64,000 bases of DNA from an uncultured Bacteroidales bacterium (GTDB lineage: Bacteria; Bacteroidota; Bacteroidia; Bacteroidales; CAIXZF01). The DNA lies in NCBI GenBank assembly GCA_903923925.1, contig CAIXZF010000035.1, positions 124,001-188,000 on the forward strand. The letters run 5' to 3'. The notes under the pieces are model-generated. The model did not search any database. It saw nothing but the letters and a program-made list of their open reading frames with translations, and had not been told where the DNA came from. Position 1 is the stretch's first letter. Each line of letters opens with the position of its first letter. This document shows, one piece after another, positions 1-8,473 of the stretch. Position numbers and translations under genes: made by a program.

Positions 1-1
1 T

Positions 2-334
2 TGGAATGCTGAAGGAACTGTCCTTAATGAGGAAATGGTTCTTATTACACAGACTCTGAAGGAATTACAATCAATTATGACCAGCTATGTTGGTATTGTA
101 AGGTCTAATCTGCGTCTGAAAAGAGCCGCCGACAGGCTCAATATCATTTTCGATGAAACAGAAGAACTCTTTGATAAGTCGGTACTTACAGAAAAAATCT
201 GTGAGCTGCGAAACCTTATCAATGTTTCGTGGATGATAATAAGATGGGCTCAGCAACGCACAGAAAGCAGGGGATTACACTATAATATTGATTGTTTGCG
301 TACAACCAGAAAAAAATTATTCTTCGATTCCTGA
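2..334 (+). CDS. nadB: L-aspartate oxidase, C-terminal part (gene truncated by window start)
   Basis: The visible 110 residues match the C-terminal helical domain of L-aspartate oxidase, the FAD enzyme that oxidises L-aspartate to iminoaspartate in the first step of de novo NAD synthesis in the cytosol. The family signature is the stretch LRNLINVSWMIIRWAQQR followed by ESRGLHY, which lies in the capping helices after the FAD and fumarate-reductase-like domains. The frame is open to base 2, giving WNAEGTVLNEE before the first internal Met, so the real start lies outside the window. The last 18 bases overlap the 3' end of the convergent pnp gene. nadA/nadC cannot be seen from here. Confidence 0.88.
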   Translation, partial: WNAEGTVLNEEMVLITQTLKELQSIMTSYVGIVRSNLRLKRAADRLNIIFDETEELFDKSVLTEKICELRNLINVSWMIIRWAQQRTESRGLHYNIDCLRTTRKKLFFDS

Positions 335-1135
335 AAGCATTTCCTTGATAACCATTGTCATCAACGGCTCACTTTTTGCTGCAGCTTCGATCACTTCCTG
401 ATGAGTAATTTCTACGATTTTTCCTGGCACACCAAGATCAGTGACCACAGAAATGGCGAATATTTTCATCCCGCAATGACGCGCAACAATTGCTTCAGGA
501 ACTGTTGACATCCCAACTGCATCAGCTCCGCAAAAGCGAATATACTGGTACTCAGCCGGGGTTTCAAAGGTTGGACCTGTAACCGCAGCATAGACACCTG
601 TTTGGTAACGGATTCCAAAATTCGCTGCTATCGAGGTGGCTTTGTGAATAAGTTCCTGGTCATATACCTCTTTCATATCCGGAAACCGGGGACCAAGCTC
701 ACTATAGTTTTTGCCAATCAACGGGTTTGTTCCCATTAGATTTATATGATCTGTAATAAACATACAATCACCAATCTCAAAATCAGGATTAAGCCCTCCA
801 CTGGCATTGGAAATTAATAACAATTCAACTCCCAGTAATTTCATGGTCCTGACAGGAAATGCTAAATCCGCCATCTCATAACCTTCATAATAGTGGAATC
901 GCCCTTCCATAGCAACTATTTCTTTTCCGGCAAGGGTTCCCAGAATTAACTGGCCTTTATGACCTTCAACTGTGGACACCGGAAAATGAGGAATCGACCC
1001 GTACGGTATTGTGGCTTCTACTTTAATCTCATTAACCAGACCTCCAAGTCCTGTTCCGAGAATAATGCCAACTTTAGGATTTAAGGAGCTTTTCGAACGA
1101 ATATAGTCAGTGGCTTCGTTTAGCTTTTTTAACAT
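317..1135 (-). CDS. punA: Purine-nucleoside phosphorylase (trimeric, type I)
   Basis: Phosphorolysis of purine (deoxy)nucleosides to free base and (deoxy)ribose-1-phosphate in cytosolic purine salvage. At 272 residues it has the usual length of the trimeric family. Visible motifs: phosphate loop GTGLGG (27-32), RFHYYEGY (79-86), NASGGLN (110-116), GPTFETPAE (187-195, with the base-binding Glu191) and GMSTVPE (208-214). The frame stays open upstream to 1201, but the start at 1135 (MLKKLNEA) is where family homology begins; it overlaps the end of lpxK by 29 bases, indicating translational coupling. The base-contacting Asn of human PNP (Asn243) aligns to Asp233 here (in SVVTDLG), which could broaden base preference. 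Confidence 0.9.
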   Translation of the reverse strand: MLKKLNEATDYIRSKSSLNPKVGIILGTGLGGLVNEIKVEATIPYGSIPHFPVSTVEGHKGQLILGTLAGKEIVAMEGRFHYYEGYEMADLAFPVRTMKLLGVELLLISNASGGLNPDFEIGDCMFITDHINLMGTNPLIGKNYSELGPRFPDMKEVYDQELIHKATSIAANFGIRYQTGVYAAVTGPTFETPAEYQYIRFCGADAVGMSTVPEAIVARHCGMKIFAISVVTDLGVPGKIVEITHQEVIEAAAKSEPLMTMVIKEMLSGIEE

Positions 1136-2171
1136 AATCGAATATTTGAGTAATGAATAGTGATTTGCAAAAGTCATGGAAATCAACAGCAATTGGAGCA
1201 TAAAACACTGGAATATCTGCGATCTCCTTAAACAAGGCTTGATTCAGCAACCTCATTACATCCTTTTCAGTAGTAAAGATGGCCTTGTTTCGGGTGACAA
1301 TATTATGAAAACTTTCTTTAATCCTTACAGCATCTTCATAAGTATAACGGTGATGATCCTTAAAATACATTGGCTGGATTTCTTCGCAGAAACTTTTCAA
1401 ATGCGCCTCCAAAGGATAGGGATTTGCAATCCCAGCCAATACCAGAATTGTATTAAATGTGGTTTTCTCGAGAGTGGAGGCAATTTCTGTAAGTGGCACA
1501 AACCCAGAGTATTTAATGTATGAAAAACAAACAGCTTGATTAGGTAAAGGCTTGATTTTTTCTGTGAGCGTGCGTGTTGTAATCGGCGAAAATACCTTTG
1601 GCGTTTTAGTAACAACAACTATATCAGCTCTTTTTTTTTCTGATATGAATTCTCTTAAAGTCCCGCTAGGGAATACATAGTCATTGTAAAACGGTTGCAA
1701 ATAGTCGGTGAGAAGGATAGATAAGCCTGGTTTTACTCTGCGATGCTGAAAGGCATCATCAAGAAGAATCAGATCAATTTCAGGAAATTGAGACATAAGG
1801 TTCTCAATACCATTTTTCCTGTCTTCATCCACAGCTACAATTATTTCAGGATATTTTTTAAAAAATTGCATAGGTTCATCTCCAATTGAATCACTGGTAT
1901 CACCTTTTTCAGCAATTTTAAATCCTTTACTTAGTCGTTTATAACCACGGCTGAGTGTAGCAATTTTATTTTCAGGACTGAGAAGCTCTATCAGGTATTC
2001 GATATGAGGTGTTTTTCCTGTGCCACCCATTGAAAGGTTTCCAAGCGATATTATCGGAATAGGAAATTCGTAGGATCGCAGGATTCCCCAATCGTATGCC
2101 TTGTTTCGCAAAAAAGAAATAAAACCGTATAAACACGAAAAAGGATAAAGTAATAGTTTTAATTCTTTCAT
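1107..2171 (-). CDS. lpxK: Tetraacyldisaccharide 4'-kinase
   Basis: Phosphorylates the 4' position of the lipid A disaccharide precursor to form lipid IVA, at the inner membrane. It has 354 residues, normal for the family. The N-terminus KELKLLLYPFSCLYG is the membrane-interacting helix, followed by the strongly conserved ISLGNLSMGGTGKTP with a Walker A-like loop (about residues 46-55) and LILLDDAFQHRRV further on, which contains the DDxxQHRR motif typical of LpxK. The start at 2171 agrees with family alignment. The gene leads pnp on the minus strand with overlapping ends. Another lipid A gene, lpxH, is in this window 50 kb away. Confidence 0.93.
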   Translation of the reverse strand: MKELKLLLYPFSCLYGFISFLRNKAYDWGILRSYEFPIPIISLGNLSMGGTGKTPHIEYLIELLSPENKIATLSRGYKRLSKGFKIAEKGDTSDSIGDEPMQFFKKYPEIIVAVDEDRKNGIENLMSQFPEIDLILLDDAFQHRRVKPGLSILLTDYLQPFYNDYVFPSGTLREFISEKKRADIVVVTKTPKVFSPITTRTLTEKIKPLPNQAVCFSYIKYSGFVPLTEIASTLEKTTFNTILVLAGIANPYPLEAHLKSFCEEIQPMYFKDHHRYTYEDAVRIKESFHNIVTRNKAIFTTEKDVMRLLNQALFKEIADIPVFYAPIAVDFHDFCKSLFITQIFDYVKKAKRSH

Positions 2172-2392
2172 GCGTTATTTTTTTTACGAACTTAAGCTCG
2201 GGCAGATTAACTTTGCCTTAATATAATGAGTAAATAATAATCTTAAGATTTCAGTCATTATACTGATTATTTAGTAAAAAGTTCGCAAAACATTAACAAA
2301 TTGTTGGTTAGCAGTTGATTAATAAATCACTTGCTTTGCATTTAATAGGTTTTTACAACTGCTGGCTGAAATTTTAAAATAAAGTTTGGTTT

Positions 2393-3490
2393 ATGAAACT
2401 TGGAGATATTACCCTGATACTTGAACAGCTTGCACCACTTTCTCTGCAAGAGTCCTACGACAATGCTGGATTGCTGATCGGTAACCGTGACGATGAAATT
2501 TCAGGAGCATTAATTTGTCTGGATGTTACAGAAGCTGTTCTGGATGAAGCCATCCAAAAAGGTTTAAACTTGATAATTGCTCATCACCCATTAATTTTTA
2601 AGCCCCTTAAAAGAATTACCGCTTCAAATGCCACCGAAAGAATTGTTATGAAGTCTATTCAGGAAAGGATAGCAATTTATGCAATACATACCAACCTCGA
2701 TAGTGTTTTAAACGGAGTAAGTGCTTGTCTTGCAGGGAAACTGGGCCTGGTAAGTACAAGTATCCTGGCCCCACGTAAAGGAATTTTGCGGAAACTTGTG
2801 ACCTTTTGCCCATTATCTCATGCTGAGAATGTAAGGCAGGCTATTTGCAATGCTGGTGCCGGACAAATCGGAAACTACGATAATTGTAGCTTTTCAGTTG
2901 CAGGTAAAGGAACTTTCAGAGGACTGGAGAATGCAAATCCTTTTGTTGGTAAGCTTAATAGCCTTCATACAGAAGAGGAACTACGTATAGAAGTAATATA
3001 TCCTGTTTATCATGAAAGTAATGTAATAGCTGCTTTGCGGCAGACCCATCCGTACGAAGAAGTTGCGTTTGATATTTATTCTATTGAAAATGAATACAAA
3101 GATGCAGGATTCGGTATTATCGGTGAGCTGCCACAAGCAGTTGGTGAGGAAGATTTTTTGAGATTTGTAAAAACTGTTACTGCCTCCGTTTGCCTGAGGC
3201 ATACTGCATTTACCGGTAGAATGGTAAAGCGTGTTGCCCTTTGTGGAGGTTCCGGAAGCTTCCTTTTAAAAGAGGCATTGGCAGCTTCTGCTGATGTTTT
3301 CGTGACTGGAGATATAAAATATCACGAGTTTTTTGAAGCTGAAAATCGTATGATTATTGCAGATATCGGCCACTTCGAAAGTGAGCAGTTTGTACTTGAA
3401 TTGTTGCATGCCGAATTAATCGAAAAATTTCCTAACTTTGCAAACTTTATTTCCGGAGTAAATACCAACCCTATACACTGTTTATCATAA
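2393..3490 (+). CDS. Nif3-like dinuclear metal centre protein
   Basis: Member of the Nif3/YbgI/YqfO family (COG0327), cytosolic toroidal proteins with a two-metal site; some are annotated GTP cyclohydrolase I type 2, but the cellular role is unsettled. Metal ligands are visible: His64-His65 in IIAHHPL near the N-terminus and His327/Glu331 in the C-terminal motif GHFESE. The length of 365 residues shows that it is the long form with a middle CutA/PII-like insert (about 130-235) between the halves of the Nif3 domain. The zinc-ribbon gene begins 10 bases downstream, a pairing (COG0327 with COG1579) common in bacteria, so the two are probably co-transcribed. The upstream 221 bases shared with lpxK contain no convincing promoter box. 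Confidence 0.9.
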   Translation: MKLGDITLILEQLAPLSLQESYDNAGLLIGNRDDEISGALICLDVTEAVLDEAIQKGLNLIIAHHPLIFKPLKRITASNATERIVMKSIQERIAIYAIHTNLDSVLNGVSACLAGKLGLVSTSILAPRKGILRKLVTFCPLSHAENVRQAICNAGAGQIGNYDNCSFSVAGKGTFRGLENANPFVGKLNSLHTEEELRIEVIYPVYHESNVIAALRQTHPYEEVAFDIYSIENEYKDAGFGIIGELPQAVGEEDFLRFVKTVTASVCLRHTAFTGRMVKRVALCGGSGSFLLKEALAASADVFVTGDIKYHEFFEAENRMIIADIGHFESEQFVLELLHAELIEKFPNFANFISGVNTNPIHCLS

Positions 3491-3500
3491 AATTAACAAT

Positions 3501-4382
3501 ATGGCAACAACCAAATCTAAGTCGAAAACTGCTAAAGATGACGAGATTAATGAAGAAGTAGTACAAGCAGAAGAAGTTATTGTTAATGAAGAAGTACATC
3601 CAATCCAAACGGATGATGATGGCGAAGAGAAGATTGAAGTTACTATTGAGAAAAAATTAATTGCTCTTTTTACACTGCAACAAATAGATTCTCAGATTGA
3701 TAAAATTAAAATTATTCGCGGCGAACTTCCTTTGGAGGTTCAGGATCTTGAAGATGAGATTGCAGGACTTCAGCACAGGGTAGATAATCACCTTCTGGAA
3801 GTAGAAGAAATGGATAAACTCGTCAGTGAGAAGAAAATCGCGATGAAAGATAGCCAGGCTCTTATTAAAAAATATGAAGAGCAGCAGATGAATGTCAGGA
3901 ATAATAGAGAATATGATTCGCTGACAAAAGAAATTGAATATCAGGGACTTGAAATTCAATTAAGCGAAAAAAGAATCCGTGAATTTTCTACCGCAATCGA
4001 TAATAAGCGCGAAGCAATTAGTTCTGCTGAAGAAGTTCTGAAAGATAAAAATTCAGATTGGCAGGTTAAACAGGCAGAATTAAAAGATATCGTTGAAGAA
4101 ACTGAGAAAGAAGAACTTGCACTTATTGCAAAGTCAGAAGAAAATCAGAAATATATTGAAGATCGTTTAGTTACTGCCTATAAAAGAATCCGTAAAAATG
4201 CACGTAATGGTCTTGCTGTTGTTTTGATCGAGCGTGGTGCCTGTGGAGGCTGTTTTAATAAAATACCACCTCAGCATCAATTGGAAATTAATATGCACAA
4301 GAAGATTATTGTTTGTGAATATTGTGGTCGTATCCTTGTTGATGAGGCAATTGCAGCAATAGTAAACGGTACATCAAACTAA
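3501..4382 (+). CDS. Coiled-coil C4 zinc-ribbon protein (COG1579 type)
   Basis: The 293 residues split into an acidic, low-complexity N-terminal tail (1-50, rich in Glu and Lys), a long antiparallel coiled coil (about 55-235, with the conserved segment NNREYDSLTKEIEYQ), and a C-terminal zinc ribbon with Cys248, Cys251, Cys272 and Cys275 (CGGC...CEYC). This is the COG1579/zf-RING_7 architecture, also seen in Helicobacter HP0958 (FlgZ), which binds nucleic acid and flagellar sigma-54. No flagellar genes are visible and this phylum generally lacks flagella, so that role does not carry over. It is most likely a cytosolic nucleic-acid-binding adaptor. It is in an operon with nif3. The acidic N-terminal tail is longer than in typical bacterial members. 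Confidence 0.85.
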   Translation: MATTKSKSKTAKDDEINEEVVQAEEVIVNEEVHPIQTDDDGEEKIEVTIEKKLIALFTLQQIDSQIDKIKIIRGELPLEVQDLEDEIAGLQHRVDNHLLEVEEMDKLVSEKKIAMKDSQALIKKYEEQQMNVRNNREYDSLTKEIEYQGLEIQLSEKRIREFSTAIDNKREAISSAEEVLKDKNSDWQVKQAELKDIVEETEKEELALIAKSEENQKYIEDRLVTAYKRIRKNARNGLAVVLIERGACGGCFNKIPPQHQLEINMHKKIIVCEYCGRILVDEAIAAIVNGTSN

Positions 4383-4394
4383 AATTTTCCCGGA

Positions 4395-5930
4395 ATGATC
4401 CGGCTAATTAAATATTGGATTTTGAAAAAGGAGCACTTGCTGTTCCTTTTTCTTTTTTTTATAATGCAGCCCTTGTTTTCTGTTGGATATGAATACAATG
4501 CAAACTGTATGGAAGCCCATAATGCCATCTTTCGCTTGCAGTTTAACCGTGCAGTGGGAATTCTCACCCGCGAGAAACAGCTAAACCCGGGTAACCATAT
4601 CCCGGTTTTACTCGAGAATACAATAGATTTCCTGAAGGTATTCTGCAATGAAGATTCTAAAGATCTCGAAAAATTCAAGAATTCACGTGACAAGCGACTT
4701 GAATTTCTGGAAAAAGGTGATAAAAATGACCCCTACTACAATTGGTGCAGAGCCGAAGTATATCTTCAATATGCAATGTCGCGTGTTAAGTTCGAAGAGT
4801 ATATTACAGCTGTTAGGGAGATTCGTAAAGCATATGTTCTTTTGGAGGAAAACAAGAAAAAATTTCCGGATTTTCTACCCAATATAAAATCATTGGGAAT
4901 CCTTCATACTATTATTGGCTCAATACCTGATCAATATCAATGGGTTACAAAGTTGCTAAGCATTGGTGGATCCCAGCAGCAAGGTGTTGATGAAATGAAA
5001 AAGGTGATTGAGATTTCAGAGAAGTCACCTGATTTGGCGTTCCTTCATATTGAAACTGTATTAATGTTAAGCTGGATCTCCTTTACCCTTGATATGGGAA
5101 AAAAGGAAATGGCCTCTATTGATAGTTATTATAAGCAAACTACTGTTATATCGGCAGTTCATAGCAGTCCTTTAATGGCCTATACGTATGCCTATTTTTT
5201 GATTCGATATGGCCGGAATGACGATGCTCTGAAAGTCCTTTTTAATAGTAAGGATCAATTGGATACTTATCCGCTATATTACACAACGTATCTCACGGGG
5301 ATAGCCTTATTGAGCAGACTTGATACTGCTTCAGCCAAATATTTTCGATATTTTAACTATAAATATCAAGGGCGGAATTATATAAAGTCGTCGAACTATC
5401 GCCTGGCCTTAATTTCACTGCTAAAGGGCAGACCCGACGATTACAAGACAATAATGAATACAGTATTACATGTTGGTAATACTACAATTGAAGCCGATAA
5501 AGTTGCTCAGTTTGAGGCAAAATCTGGGTTGATTCCTAATGTTTCTCTTCTGAAAGCAAGACTATTATTTGACGGCGGATATTATCAAAAGTCGGAAGAA
5601 CAGCTAAAGCTATGCAACAGTAGAGGAATTTTAAAAAATAAAAGAGATTCGCTGGAATATAACTATAGGTATGCCAGGATATACCAGATGCAGGATAAAA
5701 CCGAACCCGCTATTCAAATCTTCCAGAATTCTATTGCAGAAGGAAAAGGATATCCATGGTATTTTGCAGCAAATTCAGCATTAATCCTTGCAACTATTTA
5801 CGAGGAGAAGCATAATTTTACTCTTGCAAAAAAATATTACCACCAATGTCTTGATATGGATTATGAAGAATTCCAGTCAAGCATATCAATTAAGGCAAAA
5901 TCAGGACTGAGAAGAATTGAAAAACGCTAA
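4395..5930 (+). CDS. Secreted/periplasmic TPR-repeat protein of unknown function
   Basis: A 511-residue protein with an N-terminal membrane segment (about residues 12-30, LLFLFLFFIM preceded by Lys/Arg) acting as a signal peptide or anchor, then an almost wholly helical body. TPR-like units can be seen by eye, for example near 115-150 (YLQYAMSRVKFEEYITAVREI), 395-440 (YYQKSEEQL) and the last 60 residues (ATIYEEKHNFTLAKKYYHQC). There are no catalytic motifs. It starts 12 bases after the zinc-ribbon gene and may be the third gene of that operon. I recognise the overall layout as a Bacteroidota tetratricopeptide family of unknown role. The convergent omp28 gene ends 13 bases away with no strong terminator between them. 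Confidence 0.7.
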   Translation: MIRLIKYWILKKEHLLFLFLFFIMQPLFSVGYEYNANCMEAHNAIFRLQFNRAVGILTREKQLNPGNHIPVLLENTIDFLKVFCNEDSKDLEKFKNSRDKRLEFLEKGDKNDPYYNWCRAEVYLQYAMSRVKFEEYITAVREIRKAYVLLEENKKKFPDFLPNIKSLGILHTIIGSIPDQYQWVTKLLSIGGSQQQGVDEMKKVIEISEKSPDLAFLHIETVLMLSWISFTLDMGKKEMASIDSYYKQTTVISAVHSSPLMAYTYAYFLIRYGRNDDALKVLFNSKDQLDTYPLYYTTYLTGIALLSRLDTASAKYFRYFNYKYQGRNYIKSSNYRLALISLLKGRPDDYKTIMNTVLHVGNTTIEADKVAQFEAKSGLIPNVSLLKARLLFDGGYYQKSEEQLKLCNSRGILKNKRDSLEYNYRYARIYQMQDKTEPAIQIFQNSIAEGKGYPWYFAANSALILATIYEEKHNFTLAKKYYHQCLDMDYEEFQSSISIKAKSGLRRIEKR

Positions 5931-5943
5931 TGATAAATAGCAA

Positions 5944-6789
5944 TTATTTTACTTTAACCGTCTCTACCTGGAGAATTTCCTTCGTATCTTCCCTGAAGAC
6001 ATAAACAACGATATTACAGTTTTTATCAACCCAATCTGTACTGAGATTCATGCTGAATGAATTGGTAAAAGTTGCTCCGGCTGCTCCAGCTGCTGAGTTA
6101 AGTTGTGTGCCATAGGTTCCGTTAAAAGATTTCCTGAGTACATGCATATGGATATAATCCAGGATAGTCAGATTCTGCTTTTTCTGAGGTTTAATGATAC
6201 TGTCCTCAGTAAGGTAGACGCAAAGAAAACAATTCTGCTCAATATCAGTCAGAAAATCGGTTTTAACTGTTACATTCGAAGTACGGTTTGCCTCAACATA
6301 GTTATTTGTAAGTGTTAGTTTTACAGTGGCAACATCGTTAAGCAGGGTGTCAACGGTTTCAGCCCATTTGGTATATTGCACATCCCAGCGACCGGGGGCT
6401 GAAGTAATCCTGCTTATCAGACCAATTGGGTAGGCAGCACCAAGGCCAAAATCGCCATTAAGCTGGTTGCCCTCTGGAGTACGGAAATCGTAGGTAAAGT
6501 TCCCTGAAGCATCAGGAGTGGCAAAACTCCCGGCATGAACTGCCATAACCACAACCTGATCGGGATGCTCCTCATGAATAGTTTTAGCAACTTCCGCTGC
6601 AAATGGACAGTTTGGGCATTTATGTCCGGTATAATCCTCGATCAGGATTTTTCTCTTAACTGTTGCTGTGCCAGTATCTCCTGTATCAGGAATATTGTTC
6701 CGTAAAAATGGCTCTTCTATTTTATCACAGGAAACAAAGAAATATCCTATTAACAATGCGATAAAAAAAATGGATCCGATATATTTCAT
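5944..6789 (-). CDS. Omp28-related outer-membrane lipoprotein with thioredoxin-like CPNC motif
   Basis: The 281-residue precursor starts with a lipoprotein signal peptide ending in FFVSC, with Cys21 as the probable lipidated residue. Residues 47-150 form a thioredoxin-like fold, beginning KILIEDYTGHKCPNC, with Cys58 and Cys61 as a CxxC pair. The C-terminal half (about 165-281) looks like a beta-sandwich. This is the Omp28-related family (named from Porphyromonas gingivalis Omp28), found on the outer membrane of Bacteroidota; biochemical function is unproven. It is the last gene of a three-gene operon with the DUF6029 barrel (10-base gap) and a TlpA-like thioredoxin. That context suggests a thiol-disulfide task at the outer membrane, which is inference. 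Confidence 0.85.
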   Translation of the reverse strand: MKYIGSIFFIALLIGYFFVSCDKIEEPFLRNNIPDTGDTGTATVKRKILIEDYTGHKCPNCPFAAEVAKTIHEEHPDQVVVMAVHAGSFATPDASGNFTYDFRTPEGNQLNGDFGLGAAYPIGLISRITSAPGRWDVQYTKWAETVDTLLNDVATVKLTLTNNYVEANRTSNVTVKTDFLTDIEQNCFLCVYLTEDSIIKPQKKQNLTILDYIHMHVLRKSFNGTYGTQLNSAAGAAGATFTNSFSMNLSTDWVDKNCNIVVYVFREDTKEILQVETVKVK

Positions 6790-6799
6790 ATTACCTTAA

Positions 6800-8452
6800 T
6801 TAAAAACTGCTTGTTATACTAATCTGAAAACCATTTGATGCAGGTACAGCCCTGCAAATACCACCCACACATACAATACCTTCGCGCTGACGTCCATACT
6901 GCAGTGCAATCCGGTTTGAACCTTTGGTATATCCAAGTGCAGCCATGTAATAATGGAAGCGCTTCTCGAAGTCTTCATTGCCGTAATTATACTGATCCAT
7001 CACCGAAAAGAACCATTTAGGTGCAATTGTGTATTCAACCAGCCCTGTAAACCAATCTCCTTTATCCTGTTTGCTCATTAAATTCTGCAGTTCTACCCGA
7101 ACTGCATTCTTTTCGTTGAATTTATAAGTAACATCCGCAATCCCAACATTAGCATAGATTAACGGGCCTTCGTGATTTTCAATGATAGAAATATTGTAGA
7201 TCAGGTTCAGGTAGCTAAAAATTGCCTTCCAGTGTTTGTTGAATTTATGCGTAACCTCTAAATTAAAATCCTGGAAATATAACTCATCTCCAAATGCAAA
7301 GAACTCCGATTTATAACCCATAGTGCCTGCTGAATCCATTGCAATTCCAGCTCCCGGACTTTCTTTCTTTATATTATTAATCCTTGAAAAATTGACGGAG
7401 GCATCTGTACCATATTTTCCGCCAAGTTTTGACCCTTTCTTAAACATATATTCAACCTGTCCGAAGAATCCCATTTCCCCGTTTGGCTGTGTGGAATATG
7501 GATATAATGCCGCCAATGAATATGTATGCTGTTTGGTAATTGAAGGCAGATAGCTGATTGTCAACGGATTTCCGATCATGTCTCTGTCGGTGCGGAAATT
7601 CATATTATCGATTCTTTTAGCCGCAACAATCACGCCAAGGCCTTTTTGAGAATAGGATCCACTGAGAAACAGGGCTTCACCAGGCTTGAAAATGTAATTG
7701 TTCAATGCAGAAGGATCGTTGATTTTATATGCATATTCACCCTGTAAGGCAAATCGGCCGCGGGAAATATCAAACCGGCCTGCAAAAGCTGCAACATTTA
7801 CCGGCAACTTGTATTTTGAAGTTGGTTTATCTTTCTGATACTTGCTGATTGCACTTCCACCAAGAATAATTTTTGTCTTAGAATCCTTCATTCTGCTACA
7901 AAGATCATTCAGGGCAAACTCACCATCAATGCCTCTTAAAACGCCGGCACTTTTTGCCCAGTAAATGCGCTGATTGCCAACTATTCCTTTCAATGTGATC
8001 CCGTTAACCGGAGTAAATTTCACACGGATTCCATCCATTGCATTATCAATTCCAAGTGTTTTCTCTTCGTAACTTCTGAAAATCAATCCATTGCCAAACT
8101 GATCGTAGAAATTACCTACAGTAACTTCAAGTTCGTCTTTTTTATAAGTTGCAAAGCGATAGGGAAGTCCATTCCCGGCATAAGCATCATCATACCCTTT
8201 CATTGGCCCCAGGTAAGCCTCATAGCGGATACCTGAAGTGAAATTCCCATTCGTATATATAAGATTCAGGAAACTGTTCGAAAGTATCTTTTCTTTGACC
8301 TCATAAGCATTTATTGCGGAGTCAGTAATATAGTACTGACCTTCAAATGAAAAATTACCATGAATATTTCCATTTGAGTTCAATTCCTGGGAAAATACGA
8401 ATCCTCCTATCGCCAATGTAAAAAAAGTCAGTAGTAATAAAGTTTTCTTCAT
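6800..8452 (-). CDS. DUF6029 family outer-membrane beta-barrel protein
   Basis: A 550-residue protein with a clear signal peptide (MKKTLLLLTFFTLAIGGFVFSQ), then alternating amphipathic strands and a C-terminal aromatic residue (Phe) typical of outer-membrane barrels. Conserved stretches such as EVTVGNFYDQFGNGL, followed closely by the DNAMDG segment, match what I recall of DUF6029, a Bacteroidota-only family of unknown function. The last hairpin carries two cysteines, CVGGIC (528 and 533), directly before PASNGF and the final strand, so a disulfide there is likely. It sits between a TlpA-like thioredoxin gene (21-base gap) and omp28 (10-base gap), the only barrel in the operon. Transport or scaffold function is unknown. 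Confidence 0.78.
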   Translation of the reverse strand: MKKTLLLLTFFTLAIGGFVFSQELNSNGNIHGNFSFEGQYYITDSAINAYEVKEKILSNSFLNLIYTNGNFTSGIRYEAYLGPMKGYDDAYAGNGLPYRFATYKKDELEVTVGNFYDQFGNGLIFRSYEEKTLGIDNAMDGIRVKFTPVNGITLKGIVGNQRIYWAKSAGVLRGIDGEFALNDLCSRMKDSKTKIILGGSAISKYQKDKPTSKYKLPVNVAAFAGRFDISRGRFALQGEYAYKINDPSALNNYIFKPGEALFLSGSYSQKGLGVIVAAKRIDNMNFRTDRDMIGNPLTISYLPSITKQHTYSLAALYPYSTQPNGEMGFFGQVEYMFKKGSKLGGKYGTDASVNFSRINNIKKESPGAGIAMDSAGTMGYKSEFFAFGDELYFQDFNLEVTHKFNKHWKAIFSYLNLIYNISIIENHEGPLIYANVGIADVTYKFNEKNAVRVELQNLMSKQDKGDWFTGLVEYTIAPKWFFSVMDQYNYGNEDFEKRFHYYMAALGYTKGSNRIALQYGRQREGIVCVGGICRAVPASNGFQISITSSF

Positions 8453-8473
8453 GCAAATTGTTTTTCAGTTTTG

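Noticed and set aside
1136-1201. Extended N-terminus of the purine nucleoside phosphorylase
   Set aside because: The extra 22 residues are translated from lpxK coding sequence and have no match to the family start.
2331-2390. Promoter for nif3 (TTTG and TAGGTTTT, or TAAAGTTTG)
   Set aside because: The two elements are only 7 bases apart, and the second candidate has a 3-base spacer within the box, so neither fits the consensus.
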